NCBI RefSeq assembly: GCF_036226525.1
Contig: NZ_CP108487.1
Location: forward strand, 3,968,001 to 4,032,000
Origin: Kribbella sp. NBC_01245
GTDB taxonomy: Bacteria > Actinomycetota > Actinomycetes > Propionibacteriales > Kribbellaceae
Direction: 5' to 3'
Length of the DNA stretch: 64,000 nucleotides
Part shown: positions 8,481-17,475 of the stretch, piece by piece
Position numbering within the stretch: the stretch's first letter is position 1
Layout: each line of letters opens with the position of its first letter
Program-made: the position numbers and the translations under genes
The notes under the pieces: generated by a model
The model's input: only the letters and a program-made list of their open reading frames with translations
Databases searched by the model: none
Told to the model about the DNA's origin: nothing

Positions 8481-10412
8481 ATGAAAAACCAGCTGACCGT
8501 CGCGATGACGGTTCTGGCGCTGAGCGCCCTGACCGGATCGACCGCCTTGGCCGTCACCCCCGCCACGGAAAATCCCGCCCTGGACGAGGCACCGAAGGCG
8601 CGAGTCTGGGTGACCACCGTCGACCGGTCCGAACTGCTGACCGAGCGGGCCCCGATCGCCTTCAAGCGTGGCGCGAGTCCGGAGACCACGATCACGGTCG
8701 ATCCGAGCCAGACCTTCCAGACGATGGACGGTTTCGGCGCATCCATCACCGACTCCTCGGCCGACGTTCTCTACCGGCTCAGCCCGGCGGACCGCGAGAA
8801 GACCGTGCGCTCGCTGTTCGATCCCCAGCAGGGTATCGGCGTCAGCTTCCTGCGCCAGCCGGTCGGTTCGTCCGACTTCACCGCTGCGACCGAGCATTAC
8901 ACGTACGACGACGTGCCCGCCGGTCAGACGGATTTCGGCCTGCGGCACTTCAGCATCGCCCGCGACCAGGCACAAGTTCTGCCCTTGCTCCGCAGGGCGA
9001 AACAGCTCAACCCGGCGTTGAAGGTGATGGGCAGCCCGTGGAGTCCGCCCGCCTGGATGAAGACCGGCGATTCCCTCGTCGGCGGACGCCTCAAGGATGA
9101 TCCCGCCATCTACAACGCGTATGCGCGCTACCTGGTGAAGTTCGTCCAGGCCTACACCGCGGCCGGCGTACCGATCGACTTCCTCACCATCCAGAACGAG
9201 CCGCAGAACCGCACGCCCGGCGGCTACCCCGGCACGGACATGCCCGTCCGGCAAGCCGTGAAGGTGATCGAATCCCTCGGCCCGATGCTGCGCGCGGCCA
9301 GTCCCCGCACGAAGATCCTCGGGTACGACCACAACTGGTCCACGCATCCCGGCGACATCGCGAACACCCCGCCCGGCGAGGACCCGGAGACCGACTACCC
9401 GTACCAACTGCTCGAAAGCCCGGCCGCGAAGTGGCTCGCGGGTACGGCGTACCACTGCTATTACGGCAATCCGGCGGACCAGAGCAAACTGCAGAAGGCC
9501 TTTCCCAAGAAGGGCATCTGGTTCACCGAGTGCTCCGGCTCGCACGGGCCGAACGACACCCCGGCGCAGATCTTCCGCGGCACGCTGACCTGGCATGCGC
9601 GCAACCTGGTCATGGGTACCACTCGCAACTGGGCGAAATCCGTCATCAACTGGAACATCGCGCTCGACAGCACCGGCGGCCCGCACAACGGCGGCTGCGG
9701 TACCTGCACGGGTCTCGTCACGTTGCAGCCCGACGGTTCGGTCACGACTGACGCGGAGTACTACACGATCGGCCACCTGGCGAAGTTCGTCCGGCCGGGC
9801 GCGGTGCGGATCGGCAGCACGTCGTACGGCACGACCGGGTGGAACGGCCAGATCCAGGACGTCGCCTTCCGCAATCCCGACGGCTCGACCGCTCTCGTCG
9901 TCCACAACCAGAACGACGCACCGCGCACGTTCGCCGTGGCGGTAGGCGATCGCACCTTCGAGTACACGCTGCCCGGTGGTGCGTTGGCGACGTACACCTG
10001 GCCCAAGTCGCCGTCCGTCGACCACAAGGCTGTGCCGTTGACCGAGGCAACCGTGACGACCTCGCCGGCGGGGGTCGGAGCTGAGTTCGCGGTTGACGCG
10101 GACGGCTCGACGCGTTGGACCAGTGAGGTGGCGCAGGCGCCGGGGCAGTACGTGCAGGTCGACCTCAAGCGCCGGCGCGAGTTCAGCCGGGTCGCGATCG
10201 ACGCAGGCGGTTTTGCCGGCGACTACGTCCGCGGCTGGCAACTCGCCACCAGCAATGACGGCGCCACGTGGCGCACGATCGCCAGCGGTGAAGGCAAAGG
10301 CCAGCTCACCACCGTCGACGTACGACGGACCAGCGCCCGCCACCTCCGCATCACCTCGACCGGCACCGCCGGCAACTACTGGAGCATCGCCGATCTACGT
10401 CTTTACCGATGA
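8481..10412 (+). CDS. Secreted GH30 glycosidase with C-terminal F5/8-type carbohydrate-binding domain
   Basis: 643 residues. GH30 members are retaining beta-glycosidases, including glucosylceramidases and endo-beta-1,6-glucanases. Signal peptide (MKNQLTVAMTVLALSALTG), a catalytic (beta/alpha)8 barrel opening with TMDGFGASITDSSADVL (about 81-97), acid/base Glu in TIQNEPQNR (about 240), nucleophile Glu in WFTECSGSHG (about 350), a beta-sandwich typical of GH30 (about 455-510), and an F5/8 type C/CBM32-like module (about 520-643) ending NYWSIADLRLYR. ATG 8481 follows GAGGAG by 4 nt; the upstream in-frame extension is a shadow of the LacI gene. Beta-1,6-glucan would fit the neighbouring mannanase, but the substrate is inferred. 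Confidence 0.88.
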   Translation: MKNQLTVAMTVLALSALTGSTALAVTPATENPALDEAPKARVWVTTVDRSELLTERAPIAFKRGASPETTITVDPSQTFQTMDGFGASITDSSADVLYRLSPADREKTVRSLFDPQQGIGVSFLRQPVGSSDFTAATEHYTYDDVPAGQTDFGLRHFSIARDQAQVLPLLRRAKQLNPALKVMGSPWSPPAWMKTGDSLVGGRLKDDPAIYNAYARYLVKFVQAYTAAGVPIDFLTIQNEPQNRTPGGYPGTDMPVRQAVKVIESLGPMLRAASPRTKILGYDHNWSTHPGDIANTPPGEDPETDYPYQLLESPAAKWLAGTAYHCYYGNPADQSKLQKAFPKKGIWFTECSGSHGPNDTPAQIFRGTLTWHARNLVMGTTRNWAKSVINWNIALDSTGGPHNGGCGTCTGLVTLQPDGSVTTDAEYYTIGHLAKFVRPGAVRIGSTSYGTTGWNGQIQDVAFRNPDGSTALVVHNQNDAPRTFAVAVGDRTFEYTLPGGALATYTWPKSPSVDHKAVPLTEATVTTSPAGVGAEFAVDADGSTRWTSEVAQAPGQYVQVDLKRRREFSRVAIDAGGFAGDYVRGWQLATSNDGATWRTIASGEGKGQLTTVDVRRTSARHLRITSTGTAGNYWSIADLRLYR

Positions 10413-10459
10413 CGCCCTTTACCGCTGAGTGACCGACGAGTAATGCCATGATGTGCGGC

Positions 10460-10957
10460 ATGGATCTCAACATGTCCGCGTCCTACGACGCGACCCCTGA
10501 GGAAGTGTTCGCCATCATCACCGACGCGACCTTCCGGGAGCAGGCCTGCGAGAAGACCAAGGCGTTGTCGTACGACGTGTCGGTGACCGAGTCCGGCGGC
10601 GACACGGTGGTTCGGGTGCAGCGGGAGATGGCGTCGGACGACGTACCGGATATCGCGCGCAAGTTCGTCGGGCAGACCCTGACCGTGGTGCAGACGGAGA
10701 CCTGGCACCCGGCCGGGGCCGACGGCGCTCGCACCGCCGAGGTGAAGGGTGAGATCACCGGGACGCCGGTCACGCTCAAGGGCAACGCGCGGATCGTGCC
10801 GCAGGGCGCGCAGACCGTGCAGGCGATCGACCTGGACGTGAAGGTGTCCGTACCGCTGATCGGAAAGAAGATCGAGCCGTTCGTGGTCGAGGCGATCCGC
10901 AAGGGCCTCGAGACCGAGCACCAGTTGGGCGCCTCCTGGCACAACGGCCACCTCTGA
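10460..10957 (+). CDS. DUF2505 family (START/SRPBCC-like) protein
   Basis: About 165 residues, matching the DUF2505 family: MDLNMSASYDATPEEVFAII at the start, TLTVVQTETWHP in the middle, and KKIEPFVVEAIRKGLE near the C-terminus, which is the long helix of a START-like fold. Members are cytoplasmic proteins with a hydrophobic cavity and unknown ligand. ATG 10460 gives the usual family N-terminus; ATG 10448 in the same frame would add MMCG. It is followed by a hairpin that overlaps the ribosome site of the next gene. Confidence 0.75.
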   Translation: MDLNMSASYDATPEEVFAIITDATFREQACEKTKALSYDVSVTESGGDTVVRVQREMASDDVPDIARKFVGQTLTVVQTETWHPAGADGARTAEVKGEITGTPVTLKGNARIVPQGAQTVQAIDLDVKVSVPLIGKKIEPFVVEAIRKGLETEHQLGASWHNGHL

Positions 10958-10992
10958 GACGCACTCTGAGTGTCGCTCCGCAACAGACCGGG

Positions 10993-11031
10993 CCTCCGGT
11001 GGCACGCTGAAATCAGTGGTGCCACCGGAGG
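10993..11031 (+). promoter_or_regulatory. Hairpin overlapping the ribosome site of the zinc-ribbon gene
   Basis: Perfect 13-bp inverted repeat: CCTCCGGTGGCAC (10993-11005) and GTGCCACCGGAGG (11019-11031), 13-nt loop. The right arm contains the GGAGG that begins the Shine-Dalgarno run GGAGGAGG (11027-11034) for the gene starting at 11043. In RNA the stem would occlude that site. No T-tract follows, so simple termination of the upstream gene is less likely. Confidence 0.6.
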
Positions 11032-11042
11032 AGGCAATCCCC

Positions 11043-11252
11043 ATGCGGAGCAAACACCGGACTCCCACCGCCCTGAGCAATGACGGCGGCGACGCGCAGT
11101 ACTGCGTCCTGTGCGAGGCCTACATGCTGTTCGAACGCGTCGCGGCCGAAGACCTGCCCACCGATGACGCGATCACCGAGTGGATCTGCGTCCAGTGCGG
11201 GTCAGCCGTCTTCCTCGATCCCCCCGCCCAACCCCTCGACGAAACCGGCTGA
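11043..11252 (+). CDS. Small protein with two CxxC motifs (zinc-ribbon-like)
   Basis: 69 residues, beginning MRSKHRTPTAL and containing CVLC and CVQC pairs 29 residues apart, which would form a Zn-binding ribbon. The C-terminus is short and acidic (FLDPPAQPLDETG). ATG 11043 is preceded by GGAGGAGG with an 8-nt spacer; an in-frame GTG at 11016 lies inside the upstream hairpin and is less likely. No named family is recognised. It is convergent with the lipoprotein gene that ends at 11280. Confidence 0.6.
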   Translation: MRSKHRTPTALSNDGGDAQYCVLCEAYMLFERVAAEDLPTDDAITEWICVQCGSAVFLDPPAQPLDETG

Positions 11253-11279
11253 GTCGCAATCCTGGTCGGGTCGATCCGT

Positions 11280-11876
11280 TCAGGGGGCTGGAATCGACCA
11301 GCCGAACTCGGATTCGTTGTACGAGTCACGAAATGCGCAGTCAGCCCAGCGAAGGTCTCCGGCACCCAGTGTCAGAGGTGTCAGGGTGTAGGTCGCCTCT
11401 CGGCTTTGGCCCTTCCGTAACGGCTGGTCGAGCTCCCGGCCACGCCAAGCCATCTTGGCCTCGACTTGCGGTGCGAAGCACAGTTGATTGGCAATCGAGC
11501 GCACCTCGCCCCTGATTACCGTCACCCGGACGGTGGCCAGCAGGCCGATGGTGTTGTCCCCGAACACATACTCCTCGGCGACCGGCCCCCACCGCGCCGA
11601 CAATAGAGTGACGCGGACACTGCCGGTGGTTTGCTTGGGCATCCCGATGGGGGCGGTGAAGGTGGTTCCGATCGGGGCGCCGGTAGCGCCTGTGCCGCTG
11701 GGCTCGGGGGATACCTTCGCCGATGGATCTCGCGCGCTAGTAGCGGAGGTGCTAACAGTTGGGCTGGCCGTCGGTGTGCTTTCAGCTCGCGGAGCGGCGT
11801 CACGCTCGCCGCAACCGGCCACGGCGGCGAGGAATAGCAGCGCGGATACGGCGGCAAGGCTGGTGTGGGCAGGCAA
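11280..11876 (-). CDS. Putative lipoprotein with C-terminal beta-sandwich-like domain
   Basis: About 198 residues. A lipoprotein signal peptide with lipobox LAAVAGC is followed by a low-complexity Ser/Thr/Pro/Ala linker (about 28-70) and a domain of about 120 residues (GSVRVTLLSARWGPV to the end) with alternating beta-strand pattern and two cysteines, reminiscent of DUF4352-type Ig-like lipoproteins. The start is TTG 11876, chosen because GAGGGGGA lies just upstream and the signal peptide begins there; the frame to 12074 adds an arginine-rich, non-signal-like extension. It should be anchored on the outer face of the membrane; its function is unknown. Confidence 0.65.
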   Translation of the reverse strand: MPAHTSLAAVSALLFLAAVAGCGERDAAPRAESTPTASPTVSTSATSARDPSAKVSPEPSGTGATGAPIGTTFTAPIGMPKQTTGSVRVTLLSARWGPVAEEYVFGDNTIGLLATVRVTVIRGEVRSIANQLCFAPQVEAKMAWRGRELDQPLRKGQSREATYTLTPLTLGAGDLRWADCAFRDSYNESEFGWSIPAP

Positions 11877-12163
11877 GGTGGTCCCCCTCGGCTCGTGTGT
11901 AGATCCGCGGTCCACGCATCGAAACGAACAACTGGGTTGCCATCCCCCACTCCGTCGAGCTCCGCGGCCGGACCACGCGCGCTGACTCACCCTGTCCATC
12001 CCCCAACCCCGGTGAGCACGCGAACTCTCAGCCTCTATACGACAGGTCGTCGGCACCGAGGCTGGTCCGTGCATCCTGACAGCGCCGTCCGCGGTCGGTC
12101 AATTGCTCAAGCGGTTCCAGATCCGGCGGTCTTTATGGCTGTAGCGCCGCGGTAGGTAACCTC
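11877..12163. other. Gene-free spacer
   Basis: No convincing gene. Frames crossing it are rich in Arg, Ser and Pro and lack ribosome sites. It must contain the promoter of the lipoprotein gene (-), but no clear -10/-35 pair could be assigned by eye. Confidence 0.5.
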
Positions 12164-12201
12164 GACCAGTGCCGCTTCAAAGGTTCGAAGCGGCACTGGT
12201 C
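12164..12201 (-). terminator. Hairpin terminator after the lipase gene
   Basis: Perfect 15-bp stem: GACCAGTGCCGCTTC (12164-12178) and GAAGCGGCACTGGTC (12187-12201), 8-nt loop. It lies 31 bp past the lipase stop. No long T-tract, which is common for actinobacterial terminators. Confidence 0.75.
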
Positions 12202-12231
12202 TCCCAGACCTCCCACGCGGGCAGCCGCGGG

Positions 12232-13092
12232 TCAGACGATTGGGCCGACGCCGCAGATGACAGTGCGGGCTCCCGCCGGGTCGAGGGCGTTCGCGACGAG
12301 TTGGGCGACGCTCGGGTCGAAGGCCAGGCCGACGTGGCCTACCGGGTCGAACGGGCAGGTGTCCTGGACGAAGGAGTTGTGCACGCCGGGTTCGCGGATG
12401 AACGACGTCTCGTGCGGGGTGACGAGGGCGTCCGCGCGGCTGGCGATGACGGTGTAACTCACACCAGGCTGGGCGATCGGGCCGGTCGTGAGGGCCTCTA
12501 CCGCCGAGCCGCCGACGATGAGCTCGCTACAGGCGGGACAACCGAAGTTCTTCAGGATGTAGTCGACCTGCGCGCGCAGACCGAGGTAGTCGCCGACGCT
12601 GACCAGCCCGCCGAACGTCGTACCGTGCGTGGGCGGTGCCATCGCGACGACCTTGCCGACCTTGTTCTTCCAGCCGCGGACCTTGGGCCCGTAGATCGCC
12701 TGGAACGCCCCTTCGCTGTGACCGACCACGTCCACCTTGGCCGCACCAGTGGCCTGCCGGACCCGGTCGACGAGTGCTTCGATCTGGGCGGAGGACTGGG
12801 TGATCGAGATGGTGCCGCCGACCGGGATCGACGCGACGGCCTGGCCGTACGTCTCGGCGAAAGCGCAATAGCCGCGGGCCGCGAGGTACGGCCCGAGGTA
12901 GGAGTAGTTGCCCGGACCGTTGCCTCCGAGGCCGTGCAACAGGACCAGCGGGTTGGGATGCCGGCTGGACGGCTTGCAGGTCCAGTCGTTGAATCCCGAG
13001 GTCGGCGCGGCGGCGGCCACACCGGTCAAGCCGGAGCTGAGGAGGGTCAGCGCCAGAACGGCGAGCACGGTACGACGGAGTGCGGATCGCAT
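12232..13092 (-). CDS. Secreted triacylglycerol lipase-like alpha/beta hydrolase
   Basis: 286 residues. Sec signal peptide ending near GVAAAA, then an alpha/beta hydrolase fold. VLLHGLGGNG forms the oxyanion region, the nucleophile Ser is in VVGHSEGAF, Asp is in SRADALVTP and His in DPVGHVGL. This layout and size match actinobacterial class I/II lipases resembling those of Streptomyces and Propionibacterium. It should hydrolyse long-chain esters outside the cell. Four late cysteines probably form disulphides. ATG 13092 is preceded by CGGGAG. It is divergent from a TetR gene with a palindrome between them, so it is probably under that regulator. Confidence 0.85.
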   Translation of the reverse strand: MRSALRRTVLAVLALTLLSSGLTGVAAAAPTSGFNDWTCKPSSRHPNPLVLLHGLGGNGPGNYSYLGPYLAARGYCAFAETYGQAVASIPVGGTISITQSSAQIEALVDRVRQATGAAKVDVVGHSEGAFQAIYGPKVRGWKNKVGKVVAMAPPTHGTTFGGLVSVGDYLGLRAQVDYILKNFGCPACSELIVGGSAVEALTTGPIAQPGVSYTVIASRADALVTPHETSFIREPGVHNSFVQDTCPFDPVGHVGLAFDPSVAQLVANALDPAGARTVICGVGPIV

Positions 13093-13157
13093 GGGCTACT
13101 CCCGAGGGGTGAAGGGTGACTCTCAGTGCAGCACGATAGCGAGTTATGAACAAGAGC

Positions 13158-13174
13158 TCGTGTTCAAAACACGA
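13158..13174. promoter_or_regulatory. TetR operator candidate
   Basis: TCGTGTT CAA AACACGA, a perfect 7+7 palindrome with 3-nt centre, in the divergent gap between the lipase (-) and TetR (+) genes. Confidence 0.6.
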
Positions 13175-13840
13175 ACCCTGGTTCCGAGCACCTGATTGCG
13201 GGTAGTTTCAAGGGCATGGCGGAGAAGACGGGACGGCGCATCCGGGGTCTCGACGCGGAACAGCGACGGGCCGAGCGCCGGGAACTACTGCTCGACGCCG
13301 CCCTCGACCTGTTCGCCACCAACGGCTACCTCAACACGTCGATCGAGCAGATCTGCTCGACGGCGTACGTCGGGACGAAGAGCTTCTACGAGGTCTTCGA
13401 CTCCCGCGAGGCCTGCTACATCGCCCTCTTGCAACGTACGACGGAGCGCCTGGTCGCGGGCATCGTCGAGACCGCCAAGGGTTTGCCCGATGACGAGGAC
13501 GAGGCGGTGCCGCAATTGGTGGCCGCCTTCGCACATTCGTTGCTGGACGATCCACGGGTCGCGGCGGTGACGTTCGGCCAGGCCGGGGCGATTTCGCCGG
13601 CGGTCGAGCGGCAGCGTCGTACCAACCGGCGCTGGGCCGCTGGATTCATCGAGTCCATCTGGCATCGCTATGAAGAGAAGACGGACGACGCCGATCGGCA
13701 CGGGGTGGCGATCGGCGTCGTCGGAGGTCTTTTCGACCTGGTCTCGGACTGGCTGCTCGACGCCGATCCGGGTGATCCGGCCGACGTCGAGCGGCTCATC
13801 GACGACCTGACCCGCTTCTATCGGGTCGTCCGCCGGGGTA

Positions 13841-15469
<1,629 letters not shown>

Positions 15470-15628
15470 GGTGCGGTGCTCCTCGATTCAGGCCTCGGTG
15501 GACGCGGGCCCGATCGGGGCCCGACGCGACTGGTTCGCGCCTCGCGACGCTCACAAACAGCATGCTGCCACGCCTGACCACCCCAAGACGAAACAGATCA
15601 CTTTCGCTCTTGGTCCGGTAACTCAGCG

Positions 15629-15835
15629 TTACCGCTTTGTGGCTGGGAGCGCGAGTGCCACCGCGAACGACTCGTCCTGGAACATCAGGCCGCGTTCGGC
15701 GAACCCTGCGAAGGCCTCCTCCACGACCTCGACCGGGAGACCCAGCTTTCGCCGTACGGCCTCCGCGGTGGTCGGGCGTTCGCTGCAGGCGAGGTAGACC
15801 TCCGCCAGGGTGTTCACTCGAAGCACTACGAGCAC
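15629..15835 (-). pseudogene. Remnant: C-terminus resembling a RiPP-maturation radical SAM protein
   Basis: Only about 63 residues have gene-like composition: VNTLAEVYLACSERPTTAEA, then a segment containing VEEAFAGFAERGLMFQDES, and the end VALALPATKR. This resembles, from memory, the short C-terminal winged-helix tail of B12-dependent radical SAM enzymes that act on ribosomal peptides. The catalytic part is missing. The similarity stops at about 15817, exactly where a different gene remnant starts on the other strand. A GTG at 15835 opens the frame but has no ribosome site. Confidence 0.45.
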
Positions 15836-15931
15836 GCGGGCTTCCAGGGCGCCGCACTCGGCTGGGACTACCCGGAGCGCGCTGGCCTCGGCAGCCTGGA
15901 CGACGAGATCAGCTCGATGCAGTGGTCCTGA
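15818..15931 (+). pseudogene. Remnant: C-terminal piece of a beta/gamma-crystallin-like secreted protein
   Basis: Thirty-seven codons in frame, SKHYEHAGFQGAALGWDYPE then GLGSLDDEISSMQWS and a stop, with the pattern YxHxxFxG...LGSLDDxISSM typical of the last Greek-key repeat of crystallin-like or peptidase inhibitor I36 proteins. There is no start and no signal peptide; the upstream part is replaced by the radical SAM remnant on the opposite strand. Confidence 0.5.
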
Positions 15932-15943
15932 CCGGATCTGTGG

Positions 15944-15979
15944 ACAGCCTGATCGCCTCCTCGGAGGGGATCAGGCTGT
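15944..15979. terminator. Hairpin terminator after ku
   Basis: Perfect 11-bp stem ACAGCCTGATC (15944-15954) / GATCAGGCTGT (15969-15979), 14-nt loop, 18 bp past the ku stop. It would also follow the crystallin-like remnant on the plus strand. Confidence 0.7.
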
Positions 15980-15997
15980 TCCACGTTCTGGCAGGTG

Positions 15998-16912
15998 CTA
16001 CGCCGACTTCTTCTTGGCGGCGGCGGTCTTTTTGGCCGGGGCCTTCTTGGCGGCGGCTTTCTTGGCCGGGGCCTTCTTTGCTGCCGACTTCTTGGCGGGT
16101 TCGGCCTTGGCGGACTCGGCCGTCTTGCCGGCGCGGCGGGCCTTGGCGGCTTCGACGGAGGCGCGCAGGGCGGCGACCAGGTCGACCACCTCAGCGCCCT
16201 CGGTCTCCTCCTCGGCGGATTCGGGCAGCGGAACGCCGGCCGCCTTCGCCTCGACGACCTGCTCCAGCGCGTGCCGGTACTCGTCGTGGTACTGGTCGGG
16301 GTCGAACTCGCCGCGCAGGGTGTCGATGTACGACTCGGCCATCGCCTGTTCCTGCTTGCGGATCTCGATGTCCTCGTCCGGGGCCGCGAACGACGCGTCG
16401 CGAACCTCGTCCGGCCAGAGCATCGTCTGCATCACCAGCACGTTCTCGTGCGTACGGAGCAGGCCGAGGCTCTCCCGCGAGCGCAGCGCCACCTTGACCA
16501 GGGCGTATAGCTCCGAGCCCTCCAGCGCGTCCCGGAGCAACACGTACGGCTTGGCGCCGGGGCCGCCGTCCGCGGCCAGGTAGTACGACTTACCGAGGTA
16601 GAGCGGGTCGACCTGGTCGGCCGGCACGAACTCCAGCACGTCGATGACCTTCTTGCTGCTCAACGGCAGGTCGGCGAAGTCGTCCGGCTCGAGCACGATC
16701 ATCCGGCCGTCGGGCATCTCGTAGCCCTTGCCGATATCGGAGTACGGGATCTCCTTGCCGCACTCCTGGCAGGTCCGCTTGTAGCGAATCCGCCCGCCGT
16801 CTTCGGTGTGCACCTGGCGGAAGGAGATGTCCTTCTCCTCGGTCGCGGAGAACACCTTGATCGGGATCGTCACCATCCCGAACGAGATGGCACCCTTCCA
16901 GATCGCCTGCAT
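15998..16912 (-). CDS. ku: Non-homologous end-joining protein Ku
   Basis: 304 residues. Starts MQAIWKGAISFGMVTIPIKV, the invariant bacterial Ku N-terminus, followed by the beta-barrel core with SFRQVHTEDGGRIRYKR and CQECGKEI, and the homodimer ring that threads on DNA ends and recruits LigD. The C-terminal 60 residues are a lysine-rich tail of repeated PAKKAAAKKAPAKK type, as in many actinobacterial Ku proteins, which binds DNA non-specifically. AAGGAG lies 10 nt upstream of ATG 16912. No ligD is in the window. Confidence 0.95.
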   Translation of the reverse strand: MQAIWKGAISFGMVTIPIKVFSATEEKDISFRQVHTEDGGRIRYKRTCQECGKEIPYSDIGKGYEMPDGRMIVLEPDDFADLPLSSKKVIDVLEFVPADQVDPLYLGKSYYLAADGGPGAKPYVLLRDALEGSELYALVKVALRSRESLGLLRTHENVLVMQTMLWPDEVRDASFAAPDEDIEIRKQEQAMAESYIDTLRGEFDPDQYHDEYRHALEQVVEAKAAGVPLPESAEEETEGAEVVDLVAALRASVEAAKARRAGKTAESAKAEPAKKSAAKKAPAKKAAAKKAPAKKTAAAKKKSA

Positions 16913-16968
16913 CGCCCATCAGCTCCTTCCGCTGCCGGCCTCAGCCGCCCGCCCTTGCCGTTCGCCTT

Positions 16969-17475
16969 CTAGCCGCTGCCGACCTCTTTGAGCAGGTCGG
17001 GTACCTCTTGTGTCGCATACCACAGCAGTTCTTCACCTTCGCATGCGTCGAGGGCGAACACAGCGTCCTCGTCGCCTTTTTGCGCCGCATCCCACGAATC
17101 AGCCGCTTGCGTGACGACCTCGATCGCCTGCGTAGCGTCCACATGGGCCGCCTGCACCGCCGACCACGGCAGCCCCGCGGTCAGGTCGAGCCGCGCGTCC
17201 CCGAGCTCGCGGTCTCCCCCGGCCGCCAGCACGGATTTGACCTCGCACGCGAGCACCACGCGGCGCCGTACGGCGGTGTCGTCCGCGGCGATCAGGCCGA
17301 CCGACGCGCGAGCGGCCTGCGCCATCGCGGCGTACTCCAGCTCCTCCTCGTCGCCCGCGGCATACCACTCGCGGAGCGCGGGGGTCACGGCATACGCCGT
17401 CAGCGGCGCGGGTAATTCGCCCGCGCTGTGTGCGGCGGTCAGCCCGCCGAGCGTGAGTGGGACGTACAGCCTCAT
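16969..17475 (-). CDS. Conserved actinobacterial hypothetical (DUF6912-like)
   Basis: 168 residues starting MRLYVPLTLGGLTAAHSAGE, with LREWYAAGDEEELEYAAMAQ and a hydrophobic/acidic C-terminal half ending LLWYATQEVPDLLKEVGS. This is a family found across actinobacteria, probably DUF6912 (name from memory); its function is unknown. It appears cytoplasmic: no signal peptide or membrane segment. The start ATG overlaps the stop of the upstream acyltransferase (ATGA, 4 nt), so the two are translationally coupled. Confidence 0.7.
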   Translation of the reverse strand: MRLYVPLTLGGLTAAHSAGELPAPLTAYAVTPALREWYAAGDEEELEYAAMAQAARASVGLIAADDTAVRRRVVLACEVKSVLAAGGDRELGDARLDLTAGLPWSAVQAAHVDATQAIEVVTQAADSWDAAQKGDEDAVFALDACEGEELLWYATQEVPDLLKEVGSG

